Assembly: GCA_017506865.1 (NCBI GenBank)
Contig: JAFCMP010000536.1
Coordinates: 1,822,452-1,886,451 of the forward strand
Direction: 5' to 3'
Length of the DNA stretch: 64,000 nucleotides
DNA from: Tribonema minus
Taxonomy: Eukaryota; Sar; Xanthophyceae; Tribonematales; Tribonemataceae
A program made the translations under genes and the position numbers. Shown here piece after piece: positions 31,751-43,744 of the stretch. The notes under the pieces are model-generated. The model was not told the DNA's origin. It did no database searches and worked only from the letters and a program-made list of their open reading frames with translations. Every line of letters starts with the position of its first letter. Positions within the stretch are counted from its first letter, which is position 1.

Positions 31751-33323
31751 ATTCAATATGCATCAGCTTATCTTCTTGCATGCTAATTATAGCTACGCGT
31801 CGCATGCTGGCAGTTGTGTCTAAAGCCGGCAGGCTAGTTAGTGGTGCATCATGTTGCTTTGAGTAGGTCACACCTTGGAACGTTCCGGTATTTCGCTGAA
31901 GTTGAAGTTGAAGTTGACTATGTGCTGTGCGTCCTTGCAGCTGTTGTGCACTTGGTACGTCCAAGGCAGCTGCACGCCATATCATTGCAGCTTGCTGTGC
32001 ACAGCCCATGGTGGAGAGGTTCGCTTCATGCACAGCACAGTTCGTGCAAGCAGTCAAAGTGACGCAACAAGCAGGGCACTTTATTGTGATGGCATGCCTG
32101 GCTTTATTGTGATGGCATGCCTGGCTGAATCAACAGAATATGGCTCAAGCCAGCGCGATCGTGCAGCCGCAGCAGCATGACACAGAAGCGTCTGCAGGTG
32201 CTTGTACGAGGTCAGCCGTCATCATGTAAAAGCCGCCACAGCATCCGGCACGGAGCACGTCGCTAGCACAACCAAGCAGCAGAGCGCACCAAGGTAATGC
32301 GACAAGCGTTGGCGGACGCAACATGAGAATGACGTCGGTGTGAAATGCAAGTAACATAGGTCATCATTATCCCGTCGAATGAATGACAATTCACTGATGG
32401 CCACCGCCCAACAATACTGCCTCGCGTGTACATGTCCATACAGTACAACACCAGCGGCAGCACATATAAAAAAACATGTGCCACCACTCTACACGACCCG
32501 CTGTATACTGCAGTCACCGTTGGACACATAGCTGGTGTTCTGTGCCAAGAGCGCCCAGCGGCAGCTTTCCTGCCATGGCAGTGTGTGTACCTTTGTACCC
32601 CAACTGCCTTAGCCGCAGCGGTGTGAGGGGGGAGGAGGAGGGGGGGCGTCGCACTGACAAGTCATCTAACGCCCTACTCGCACCATAATTTCGTCGGTCA
32701 TTGCAGTCTACTGAGTGATGCTGCTTAGTCTGCAACAGCCAAAAGCAGCGGACGCTATGCTTGGAAATGGCGTTCTGCCTGCCTCATGATCTTGAGGGAC
32801 AGCATATGCGAGCGCCATTCCCACTGCCGCCGCAGCCACCACTGCAGCAGCAGCTGCGTGTGTGCACGAGCAGCACCGAGCATGGCGTCTTGAAGCCAGT
32901 CGTGTTGTTGCTGGCGCACCACAATGCTGACAATGCGTAACTACCCGGTGATACCGGTGATGTTGGTGTTGATGGTGCTGGGAGGGAATCGGTGCTGCTG
33001 ACACCGCCGCTGAAATTTGTGCCGCAAGGCACAGGAGGCAAAGAAATGCACACCTGATTCCCCCCATGCCTTGGTTAACCTGCCCCCTGCCGTGCTGTGT
33101 GCCATTAATCCCTAGACCCCTGAGCACTGTTTCTGCTGGTTGTAGAATCATCCTGCGCGCCGAGTGCTCTGCTTCACGCCCCCGCGAGGGGGGGCGACCG
33201 CCTCAGAGGCAAACGCCCCTGCCCCCTTGCCGCGCTGCCCCTGCTTGCCCCTGCGCCCGCCCGCCTTGGTCTCGGCGGCACGTGGCGCGTGCGCCGCACC
33301 AGATCGCGGCGCGCCATCAGTGC

Positions 33324-35574
33324 TCAGCGCTGCCGCAGGAGCGCCAATGCGCTCGGACGGACCATTCCGCGCCCTGTTGCGCAGCTGCCGCAGGGCCTGC
33401 GGCGCCGCCGCCGTCGACGCCACGGCGGCCCACGTTTTCTGTGGCTTGCGTTGCTGAGCGCTGCTGCTGGGCCTCGCAGGCGACGTGCTGCGCTGCTGCT
33501 GCGGGCGGCCCGCCTGCGGCGCCGCCTGCTGCTCGCTGCTGCGCCCCCGCACCTGAGCACTGCTCCGTGAGCGCTGCGCTGCGGCTGCTGCTGCTGCTGC
33601 GGCGGCGGCGACGGCGGCGGCGCCCACTTCCCGAAGTTCTGCTGCTGCCGCTTCCGCTGCTGCTGCTGCTGCTGCAAATGGCGGGGGCGCTGCCGCTCCT
33701 GCTCGCGCTGGTACTGCCGCAGCTCCTGCGAAGTCATCTTGCGGTTCTCTTTGCCTGGCGCAGACGTCGCCGGCGCGGGGACCTCCTGGAATTGAGCAAC
33801 AAAGGCAACACAGGCGATATGAGTTCCTGTTGTGATGTGATGCTATAGGGTCCACTTCTTGCATGTGCACACTGCTGTTGCTCAAATGTGAAGCTCTGCC
33901 TTGCAATTATTTCACTTGAGCTTTGGCATTGAAGTTGACGCTGCTGCGCGCCGCACACGCAATGGGGTGCTGGTGACAAGCCTCCTGCAGGTATACTTGC
34001 ACTGCATCGGTGTTCTGCATCGCAATGGTATGATGCAATGCTCTTGCCAGTTCCTTGCACACAAGCCACAATGGTATGATGCAATGCTCTCACCAGCTCC
34101 TTACACACAAGCCACCACGGCATTAACTCTCCGCACTCACTGCTCATTCACGTCTTCAATCATGGATCCATCCACATCAGCAATGAATGAGCCTGATGGC
34201 TAACTCTCTGTGGCGCATCTATGTGTAAGTACTGGCACAGACGTGCATGACGCTTCATTGCAGTCAGGCACTACTTAGGGTCCTACAAATACGGCCAACG
34301 CCCTCGAATGAACCTGTGACACTCACGTGCGCGTGAGCCAGAGACAGTTCCATGGCGCGCTGGATGTTGCGCTGGAACTGCAGCTCCTCCGGGTCCTGCG
34401 ATGAGCATCAAGTTGCAGTTGCCATGTGGCATCAAATGTTGGAGTAGTTCAGGCAATTGTGTACACGGATGCAGCAGCGCGTTTGAGCAGGCACTATGCG
34501 CCCAAATCTACTGTACACAATCTGCTGCACTAACGCGCTGCACGTGGCGGATGCTCAGCTGAGTATGGTGGTAGGTATGCATACAGCTATGTGCGACCAT
34601 ATGTTCCGACAACATGGCTCCACACAAAGGCACGAGAAAAGCCAGCTGCGCACAAGGCTCATCAGAACTTCTTTGGGGGGGGGGGGCAGTTGATGGTTTA
34701 GCCGCAATGTCAGTCATGTCAGTCATGGAGGTGGAATCAAAATTCGCTGATTCCGTGGGTTGATCACTACGTGTAGGGTGGGCCACTAGCACCAAGTGCA
34801 GCGGGGAGTATACTTGTGTGCCCACCTCCTCCAGAGACGCCCTGATGACGGCGTTGAGTCCCTCATCCTCTGCCTCCTCTTGGTTCTGCCCCTGTGATCC
34901 CTGCGCAATTCGCGAACGCAGGCACGTGGGATGAGCTAACGGCCATTTTCAGTACTCAAGTTGTTGCGTGCTATTTCTACACTCCGTTAGCAATGACAGA
35001 GAGGTCACGAGTAGTGTAGTGCTCCTTTATGCAGGGCTTACTGCAGGTTGATAGTTGGCTGATCGTGGTTGTACCACCGCAATGAAAAGGTTGCTGATCG
35101 TGATTGTACCGCCCGCCAGCGGTGATACCTGCGCCAACTGAGCCCCTCAGCATGCCTCGCACCGGTAGGTAGTGCTCTACCATGTGATTAGCTTAGTTTC
35201 ACTAGTAGAAAAAGTACCTTTAGAGCAGATCCTTATGCCATCACAGGCAACGGTTGAGCAGGCAAACAGACCTTGCTCACCTCCCACTCTGAGCCCGGCG
35301 CTGGCGCGCTGACAACGACGCGCAAGCTGCTCGCTGCGGCGGCGGCGCTGTGCGCGCTCTCGCCGGCGGCAGCATCGGCGCCAGACGCGCCCTTGACGCG
35401 TGCCTCGCTGCCGCGCTTCAGCTCAGGAGTCCGTGCGCCAGCGCCGGGCGCGCTGACCGCCTGCTCGCGCTTGACGGCGGCGACGGCGCCCTCGCCGCTG
35501 TGCTTGCCGTTCTTTGCAGACTCTGGAGCCCTGGCGATGCCACCGCCCGAAGCGTCAAACAGCTGCGGGCCATC

Positions 35575-35606
<32 letters not shown>

Positions 35607-38600
35607 GCGGAGGAGCGCTGCTGCCAGCGGGCGGCTGCGCCGCTGCGGCGCCAGATCCGTCCGCCGCCTGGACGAGAGCGGCGCGCGCGCTGGCGGGGCG
35701 TGGAGCAGCGCTGCCCTTGTTGTTGAGCGCTGCCGCAGCTCTGCGCGCCTTCTTGATGCTCTTGCTGCTGATGGTGCGCTCCGTGACAGCCGCCGTGGGA
35801 GGCGTGGCGGCGACGCTGCAGGGCGCTGCCAGCGTGGCAGCGGCACCGGTGCCGCCGCTTGGCACCGGCGATGGCTTCACGGCCGCGGCGGCAGCAGTGG
35901 CGGCGGCGGCAACGGCGGCAGCAGGCTTGGCAGCGCTGAGATCCGGCACTTGCACCGCCGCCTTGAGGTCGCACGCCGCAAGCGTTGCCGGCGCTTGCAT
36001 CACTCCGCACGCAGCAGCAGCTGGCGTCATGGCGGCGGCAGCGATGCAGGCGACGGCAGCAATGGCCTTGGCCTCGGCGCGCGCGCTTGTCGCCTGGTGC
36101 GCACAGAGAGCAGCGCGCAAGAGCAGAAACCAGGTGGCATCAGCTCCTTGATGAACGAAGAGGTTTTTGTGAGCGCGCCAGTAACCCTAACCCTAGCACG
36201 AGCCCCAACCCTAACGTCAGGACTTCACACATGTCCTTGCATGCTGTCACGCTGCTCTGGCAATGCTGGAGTCTTCAGGTGGCTCTAGTGCATTTGTGCA
36301 GTGAGCACTGCGGCGCGCATGGTGACATAGCCCCGGCGAGTGCAGGAAGGGCCTCACTTGCGCAACGGGTCCAAACATATGGTCTTGCGCGGAAACACCT
36401 TTGATTTATGAATGGCGCATCAGCAGTAGCACCACATCAAAAGCTCAACCCACTGGTCTCTGGTGTATGCATGTGAACGAGAGAGCAGATAACCCTAAAC
36501 CCTAAGTGACGAACCCGGTGGGTTCGCACTCTATCAGTATTCCGGCTCAACGATGCAGCATTGTGCCTGCGTACTGCAAATCAATTGCGTGCAAGTGCAA
36601 GTACGGCTTGATGTTGAAGTGTGTGACTTGGGTCCAATCACGTGGTCTCGCACGGAAGCACTCTTGATTCATCAAAGGCGCATCAGCAGTAGCACTGCAT
36701 CACAAGCTCAACTCGCTGGTCGCTGGCGTGTGCACGCACAGAGACAGCAGATGACCGTAACCCTAACCCTACCCTGAACGCTACAGTCAGTGATGGACCT
36801 GCTGGGTTTGTACTCACATCAGCACTCCGGCTCAACGAAGCTGCTGCAACGTGCCTCGCGTACTACAAGTCAATCGCGTTGAAGGGCAAGTACGGCTGAT
36901 GTTGAAGTGTGTGACTTGCCTTCCTGCCCGCGCGGCCCAGACTCTTGGGCTCAGCCACAGCCGGAGTCCCCATGGCGCGCCGACCTTCCACACCGGTCGA
37001 GCGCGCCATGGCACCGGGACTGACGGCGGCCACTGCCTGCTGAGCATCTTCTGCGACCGCCTTGAAGTTTTTGTTGAAGTTAATGCTATCACTGAGCGCT
37101 GCTGCGGGTGTGCTGGGTAGTGTCGCTTTGCCCTCAGCTGCAGCGGCGGCACCGCAGTCGGCCAGCTGCGCTGCGCCTCGCACGGGGGTTTCCACGAGCG
37201 CGTCTGCGGGGCGTCGAGGGGCATAATGCAAAAAAGTGTCAACTTCTGCTTGCAGGCTAATGATGCGCTGTCGTCATGTGTAGTTGGTGCTTTATCAGCG
37301 GGTTGGCTAGCGAGGCAACACCGTGATGTGAAGGATGCAGCCGGCTCGCTCACAGTATTTGTCACGACATCCGCATTACTAGGAGGGGGGGAGAAGGAAG
37401 GAAGGCAAACGCATCGCACATCTTGCACGCCATCGCCGCTGCTGCAGCTGCCTGCGGCCGTACCCATGCCTAAGTGCATATTTTCATTAACAAGGCTGCA
37501 AGAAACATCATCAGTGACATTCCATTGGCATGACGCGAGCTCACCGTCGACGGCCCCGTCAGCGTAGCAGCAGCTCAGCAGCCTGTGCCACGTCATCACC
37601 ATATTGTTGAAGTTGTGCATGATGGTGACGTGCCACGGCGTCGCGGCCGCGGCAGGCGCGGCGGCAGCAGAGGCGCCGTCCCTCGCCTCTGCAGCGTTGC
37701 TCAACTCGCGCTGCACCAGAGAGCCCCAAGCATGCGGCATGGAAAAGGCATGGTCAGATATGAAGGCAGCGGTCGGACAATGGAATGAGCGAGCGACTCT
37801 CTTTGCTGGTTTGCATACTCAAGCTCTGTTGTGCTCAGAGTTGGGAGTTGCTGCATCGTGTGGGCGCTTTAAAGCCGTGGCTTTGGTGCGAGCGTGTGAA
37901 CGGCGGCATGAAACAGTTTACAGAGCAAGAGTCATTCTGGCACACATGTACTTAAACAACAGCATTGCCACAAGTGTCTGCTTCGAATAAATCAACAGAC
38001 ACAGTGTGATGACAAGGCTGCACATGATGCTGGACAAGTGGGCGACGTGTGCATACATACGTACATACTTTGAAGTATGTGTACATGACAGCAGCAGCGC
38101 TTAGGCATATCAACCCATGCCCGACCTGCACCATTGCTCGGGCCATGTCTGATGGCTTCGTAGACGAACACATGGGCGTCCGGTCTGTACAAAGCATTGT
38201 ATTGACAATGCACATGGGTGGCAACAGGAACTGAAGATTTGTTAAACAATCCTTATTGCGCAAATTAAGATGTGACCTGAGCACGTTGAGCACAAGCTTA
38301 TGGGGCTCAAAAACCGAAAAGATTGGGTTACACGGTTTGGAGCACAGTCAGCCGCCTCTCAACTTCAACTCGAAGCTCTTGAGCGTGGCACACACGTGTG
38401 CTGCGAGAGTCGCTTTGGGTGGCACCTATGCGTGCTGCGCGCGACACAAGTGTTGCAGCATCCGCAGCGTCGACGTCACTCACCTCTCTAGTGGCGTGCT
38501 TCGACGTCTCGCACAGAGCCAGCGCCGCGGCCTCTTCACCGGCCCTGACTGCAGCGCTGACGACGAGCACTGACTCACGCGCCTCGTCATCCCTGGCGGC

Positions 38601-41281
38601 GCGAGGCGCCGCTGCAGCAGCAGCGGCGGCGCCAGCTGCTGAGCCGTGCGACGCGCCGCTGGCCGGCAGCACGCTCGCCGCCGCTGCGGCAGTGCACGCG
38701 CTGGCGACGGCGGCGCTGATCTGCGCGGCGGCGCCGACGCGAGCGTCTGCTGCCGCGTGGGCCGCTGCTGCTGCCGCTGCTGCCTCCTTGTTCTTTCCTT
38801 GCTGACTGCTTGTCGCAACGTCAGCGGCCGCCGCCGCCGCCGCAGCAGTAGCAGCCATGGGAGCGGAAGCGGCGACGGCGCCGTTGTCGGTGGCCGCAGG
38901 GCCGGCAGTCGCGGTATTGGCAGCAGTAGCAGCGGCGATGGCGGCGGCGGCGGTGGCGGCGGCCTTCTTGGCAGCAGCCTGATGTGCAGAGCGTTGCAAT
39001 CGGGCAAGCGGCAGATGTGAGCGCAGTGATCTCACATACTCCTTGAAGTAACTGAAACCTGTCACTGAAATGTTTCATCTCGTACATGACAAGTGTCTTT
39101 GGATCAGTAACAACAGAGTGGTGCACTGCACGTTCGCTGTGCAGATGTAGCACAATGTCTGGTTCTCCAGCGTCGTTATGTAAAAGCATGTGTGAAACGC
39201 ACGGAAATGACACTGCAAATAACAAAAGCGGGGGCATTCAATGTTTACTGCTATGTAGTGGTGATGAGCACAATGAAAAGTTGGCTGCCTAGCACATTGC
39301 ACAGCTTTCGTAGCGCAACAAACAAATGCTCATGAAAATTGGGTTCAAGTACATCAAGGATGTGCATACTCAGGAGTGCGTTGATCCTTGTTGAAGCATG
39401 TGCCCAAGCGCGCATGATGACGGCACTTCACTTGATGATGTCACGCTTGATGCATAGCTGCCCTCTATTGTGAATGCACACACAATGGCGCATCCCGCAA
39501 GTTGACAGAGCTCTGCGCGCTCCCTTGCTGTCAAAACATGTCAAAACTTATGCTCGCCCGTCAGCTTCAACTGCTGACATTCTTCGACCTTCAACTTTAT
39601 TTGCAAGTACACTCTTCGCTTGCGGCCAGCGTCAGCACCAACGACCGCCTCACAAGGCGCTCGTGCACAGACAACGACCCACCACGTCCCAGTGCACACG
39701 TGACCACACTCACCCTGAATACACACACACACGATGAGTACACACACCATGCTGCGTGCGGTCAAAATCGACTCGCCTTCTTCTTCTTGGCCTGGCCGCT
39801 AGACAGCTTGACCGCGGGGGTGACGGCAAGCTCCGGTGTGTCGCGCGCTGGCGTGTTGAACTTCAAGTTGAAGTTTACACGGCCGTTGTTGCTGTTGGCA
39901 GCCGCTGCGTGCGCGCTGCTCTTGAGTGCAGGCATAGTGGCAGCGGCCTTGCTGTTCTTGGTGCTTTTGCGGGCTCCATCGGCGGGCGCTGCTGCTGCGG
40001 CGACGGCGGCTGCTGCGACATCGTCGTCTGTCGACTCGTCCTCTGAGCGCGAGGCGCTGCAGCCAGCATCCTTGCCTCCTGACAAGCAGCGAAAGGGCAC
40101 ATGCGCATAAGCCGGAGTCGAAGTGAACGTGTGTCCGTATTGTCCAGATATACGCAAGAAGAAATACTTTGAAAAGGCAGGTTGAGTACGAAATCGCGAT
40201 GCATATCTGGCAATCACAACAATCAAATGCAGTCCAATGACGGCATCTTGTCAGCCTCGTAACGTCAGCGGCCCTTTGCGCCTCACAGGCATTGAGCAAG
40301 GTGGTCACGTGCTGCACTGCATACTCAGCAATGAGCAAAACAATGCGTCTGCAATTTCAGCTTGTACCACAGCGGAGGTGCATCAAAAGGGCAGCCTGTC
40401 GCAACGGCGATGTATCTTCATGACGATTGCTGTCTCATATCATGCAGCAGAATCAGAGCTATAGAATGTCGAGACGTCCTCAAGTTATTACATGCAGCAT
40501 GAAGCACGTACCTCCCAACACCTTCAGCACTGCTGCCCCGATGCCATTCCATGTCCTCCCGACGTCATCGCAGAACCTCGTCCAGGGGTGGCACTGCGCA
40601 GCAAGCGGCAGGCATGGTGCGGTGTTGCAGTCCTGTTGGCTGGGCGTGCAGCACGTCACACGTGGCGGGCGGCGCGCCATGGCAGCGTTTTGACGTAATC
40701 GTCTGTTGCGTTTCCCCATGCTCTTGCAAAGGCACAATGCTGCAAAGGCACACAAAGGACATGGACAAACAGGGTCAGTATGAGCACTACCGGGTGGAAT
40801 TACTACTGCACTACATACATGGAATGAATCCATTTGCTGCAAGGCTATCCACATAGCGTGATCTGTGCTGCAGTCAGTTCATAGCTGCTGTAAGTCCATG
40901 CCAGGCCCTGCAGCTCTATCAGTCATGGAGCCCTAACTAGGACCCTCTGAACAAACACTCTGTCAATGGGAAACTGCTTTGATGCTTGCAATCTTTGAGC
41001 ACCCTGCCTTGACTGTCCGCCCTCCGTCGCTTGCTGCACAGCACGGCGTTGCCTCACAGCAGACACGGCCCTATTTCTGCAGTTTCTTGGTCCCTGGGGC
41101 TGCTGACAGCGCGGCTGCTATCAGCGAGCGCGCTACGAAGTGAAGCAAGGCTGAGGCCGTGCCCTTGCAGGCCGTGCTTGAACGCAGCGCAAAGACGCTC
41201 TGCCTGCTTGCTTACCTTGCGTTTGCTGGGAGAGTGAGGCACGGCAAGGCTCTCATGCCACCGCCCTTGCGTCAGTTCCAT
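33324..41281 (-). CDS. Alanine-rich protein with two ubiquitin-interacting-motif-like segments
   Basis: Ten exons join in phase: 41281-41216, 40722-40512, 40078-39777, 38978-38484, 37710-37545, 37203-36920, 36093-35281, 34900-34826, 34395-34327, 33785-33324, about 980 residues. Exons 3 and 6 end at likely GC donors (AAG|GCGAGT, AAG|GCAAGT). It starts MELTQGRWHESLAVPHSPSK. Exon 2 is basic and ends with RTWNGIGAAV, weakly like the end of a SANT/Myb repeat. Exons 3, 4, 6 and 7 encode long Ala-rich low-complexity stretches with Lys/Arg patches. Exons 8 and 9 encode EDEGLNAVIRASLEE and DPEELQFQRNIQRAMELSLA, which fit the UIM pattern (acidic, L, AI, S) of ubiquitin-binding proteins. Exon 10 is Gln/Arg/Pro-rich (TSQELRQYQREQERQRPRH); an overlapping frame to a stop at 33148 (KPQKTWAAVAS) is also protein-like, so the C-terminus is uncertain. 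A nuclear ubiquitin-reader role is only an inference. Confidence 0.65.
36181..36915. repeat. Tandem 266-bp repeat with telomere-like tracts in an intron
   Basis: About 36355-36630 and 36621-36915 are related copies sharing GGCGCATCAGCAGTAGCAC, CCGGCTCAACGA, and GATGTTGAAGTGTGTGACTT. Each has a CCCTAA-type tract (TAACCCTAAACCCTAA; TAACCCTAACCCTACCC), and another lies at 36181-36215. The array occupies the intron between exons 7 and 6 of the UIM gene and abuts the GC donor at 36919. Confidence 0.7.
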
Positions 41282-43054
41282 TTCAAATGAACAGCCGCCG
41301 TCCAGTTTTAAAACGCCATCTGGCTCCAGAACAGGCTTCTCGGTGCGAAAAGCAATCGTCGATCCATTCTATCAGAAAAAATTGTTACAACCAAACCGCT
41401 GCTCCTGAGCATGAGCATGACGACAGGATACTGCGACACGGCGAGGTCTACGCGGGTCAAATAGTGACAAAGTATGCTGCTGGCGCAATGGATGGAGGCC
41501 AGGCAAGCACAGATCATGTTCCGCATGCAAGTTGATTTGCAGCGAGCGACAATCACACAAAAGCAGGTTGGTGATAGCGTACACAGGTGCTCTGCGCTTT
41601 ATATACTCCTGGTATTTTTGAGAATTTGACGCGCATTGACACGTTGATGGCGAACAGGAGCAGGACATTGCAAGTTGTCAGAAACAGCTTGAATACATGA
41701 TAGCCGCAAGATGTGAGCAGCAGGCATCTCACATCACCCCACAGCAGGCACACCTCTACCTACTTCCAAGCTGCCGCGGCGCGCGGGAGAGCACTTGAAG
41801 CTGAAGTTGCAGAGGCTCAGGAAAAATGGTGCACTCGTTCAAGCCCTTGTAGCGCAGACAGAGAGCAGACAGACAGCCCAGACGGCAGTCTTGCTGGGAG
41901 CCCAGCATTTAGTGCTGTGGGCATTCCTTGCAGTCAGTTTCTTTCCATGTAGACTGTTTCCTTCGTGGTGTCACCTTTCCCAACGACCACGAGTTTAATG
42001 TCGGACGAGCTTCTTCACGCAACGTGGAGCTTAGCTCGATGAGTGAGCTGCTAAGCAGGTCAGTGAGTGAAAGCAGACCGTTCCCAAAGTTCTGTGTACA
42101 TGTTCTGCAACAGCAGTCTGTGAGCCACAAGGTGCCTGGCAACATGAGCAACAAGGTCCTCTGTATACCAAGTGAAGGCCAGCCTTGTGGCTTGCTTGCC
42201 AGTATACTTTCCAGCTCAGCCAAGTTTATGGCCTCAAAGACATACCGTGGGCATTGAGTCCGGCATTGAAAGCATGCCTCACCACCATGCGTCGTTTCTG
42301 CTGCAGGAGTGAGCACAGGCGCCGCGGCACACGCTAAGCTGGAGCAGATTATGGCAGAGCCGGCGCCTGCTCACAGCGGCGCAGGATTGGCAGAGGATCG
42401 GCCCAGCACACCCCTTTGGTACAGCGGTGGCTGCAGTGCGCAGGGTGGCGGTGACACAGCTCCGTGTCGCAGGCGGCAGTGCTGGTGAGCCGTCCCACGC
42501 ACTCCACAAGCGCGCTTGAGCTCGTGCGCACCGCAACGCCGGTTGAGTGAGCGTTGCCATCGAATTGGCTGCAGAGGTGGTGATGGTGGTAGCGACGTGT
42601 GCGGCTCCCTTCTGTCAAAGTCATCTTCGAGTGCAAGTGCGCGCTTCGCTGCGGCCGTCAGCAAATCAATGAGGGTCGTTCACGGACGACGAGCCACCAT
42701 AGTGCAATTCATATGTGAGTACACACACCCTGAATACCCACACACACAGGATTCTATACACCAAGGCAGGGTGCTCGCAAAACAGATCGCAAGTGAATTT
42801 TCCAGTGACAGATGTCTGTTTACAAGGGTAAAGGGTCTATCAGTAGAAGAGCTGCAGACCTGGCAGTACGAACTGACAACAGCAGCTGAGAACAGACTGC
42901 ATCACAGATGTCACCAGGTGGCCAGCCTTTCAGCAATTGGATTCATGTAGTGTATGTAGTGCATAGTTCCTCCACCAAGTCAGTAATGAAGCTCATGCCG
43001 ACCCCCGTCTTGTCCATGTCCTTTGTGTGCCTTTGCAGCATTGCGCCTTTGCAG

Positions 43055-43277
43055 GAGCTCATGGGCAGACGCAACAAACGGTTGCGTCATCAAATTGCCG
43101 CCCGCCACACGTGACGGGCTGCACGCCCACCCAACAAGACCATGCAACAGCCAGCGTGCCAGACACAGCACCATGTCCGGCCACTCGATGCGCAGTGCCA
43201 CCCATGGAGGAAGTTCTGTGATAACGTTGGGAGGACTTGGAACGGCATCAGGACAGCAGTCATGAAGGTATGTGGAG
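43055..43277 (+). pseudogene. Decayed inverted copy of UIM-gene exon 2
   Basis: After a TTTGCAG acceptor it reads ELMGRRNKRLR, then an indel brings a TGA after AARHT. The second half (PLDAQCHPWRKFCDNVGRTW) continues in another frame and reaches a donor-like GGAG|GTGCAG. The similarity extends beyond the exon to about 42980-43340, so genomic DNA was copied rather than mRNA. Confidence 0.7.
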
Positions 43278-43527
43278 GTGCAGTACGTGCTGAATGCTTC
43301 ATGTACCAAGGCATCTCGACAGCCTATGGCTCTAATTCCGCTGCATGACATGAGACAGCAATCTGTATGGCGATCACAACAATCAGAGGCCGGCCACCGG
43401 CAGCATCTTGTCTTGCATTTGCCACACCAGAGGTGCATCAAAAGGACCGGCGAGACATCTATAGAAGTATGACGGCCGCTATCTCATCTCATGCGGCAGA
43501 ATCAGAGCCTTAGGATTTAGCACGCAC

Positions 43528-43744
43528 CCCCAAGCAACTTCGATGCTGCCCCGATGCCGTTCCAAGTCCTCCCAAAGTCACCACAGAATTTCTTCAAGGG
43601 GTGACACTCCGCATCGAGCGGCAGGTATTGTGCAGCGTTGCGGTCCTGTTGGCTGGGCGTGCAGCCCGTCACGCGTGGCGGGCGGCGCGCTATCATTGCA
43701 GCGTTTGAATTACGCAACCGTCTGTTGCGTTTCCCCATGAGCTC
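43528..43744 (-). other. Intact extra copy of UIM-gene exon 2
   Basis: It has a CTTGCAG acceptor, then ELMGKRNRRLRNSNAAMIAR, RPPRVTGCTPSQQDRN, PLDAECHPLKKFCGDFGRTW and NGIGAASKLLGG, and a G|GTGCGT donor. The frame is open and the phases (0 in, 1 out) equal those of exon 2 at 40722-40512. It lies upstream of the predicted start codon of that gene on the same strand, so it could be an exon of a second copy, an alternative 5' exon or a remnant. Similarity with the 40.2-40.86 kb region extends into flanking intron (to about 43860 and 43360). Confidence 0.55.

Larger units (their letters stand above)
26018..33323. other. 7-kb region without a confident gene
   Basis: The segment holds the RAD21 3' flank, a 0.8-kb tandem duplication, a 0.3-kb direct repeat and a large inverted repeat, each listed separately. 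A minus-strand frame at 28067-28852 and a plus-strand frame from ATG 28823 (MKRTIAQQSNGGGSH, alanine-rich) are open, but neither has a recognisable domain or consistent splice partners. A 26-bp tandem copy lies at about 32075-32126. Between 33147 and 33323 the frame used by the alternative C-terminus of the next gene stays open. Confidence 0.4.

Noticed and set aside
31080..31823. Plus-strand 247-codon frame
   Set aside because: It runs across both arms and the loop of the inverted repeat, so its length reflects the palindrome rather than a gene.
35273..36151. Long plus-strand alanine-rich frame
   Set aside because: It mirrors exon 7 of the UIM gene. GCC/GCG-rich DNA stays open in several frames, and only the minus strand gives phase-consistent splice sites.
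42980..43340. Active exon copy on the plus strand
   Set aside because: An indel and an in-frame TGA break the reading frame that the other two copies keep.
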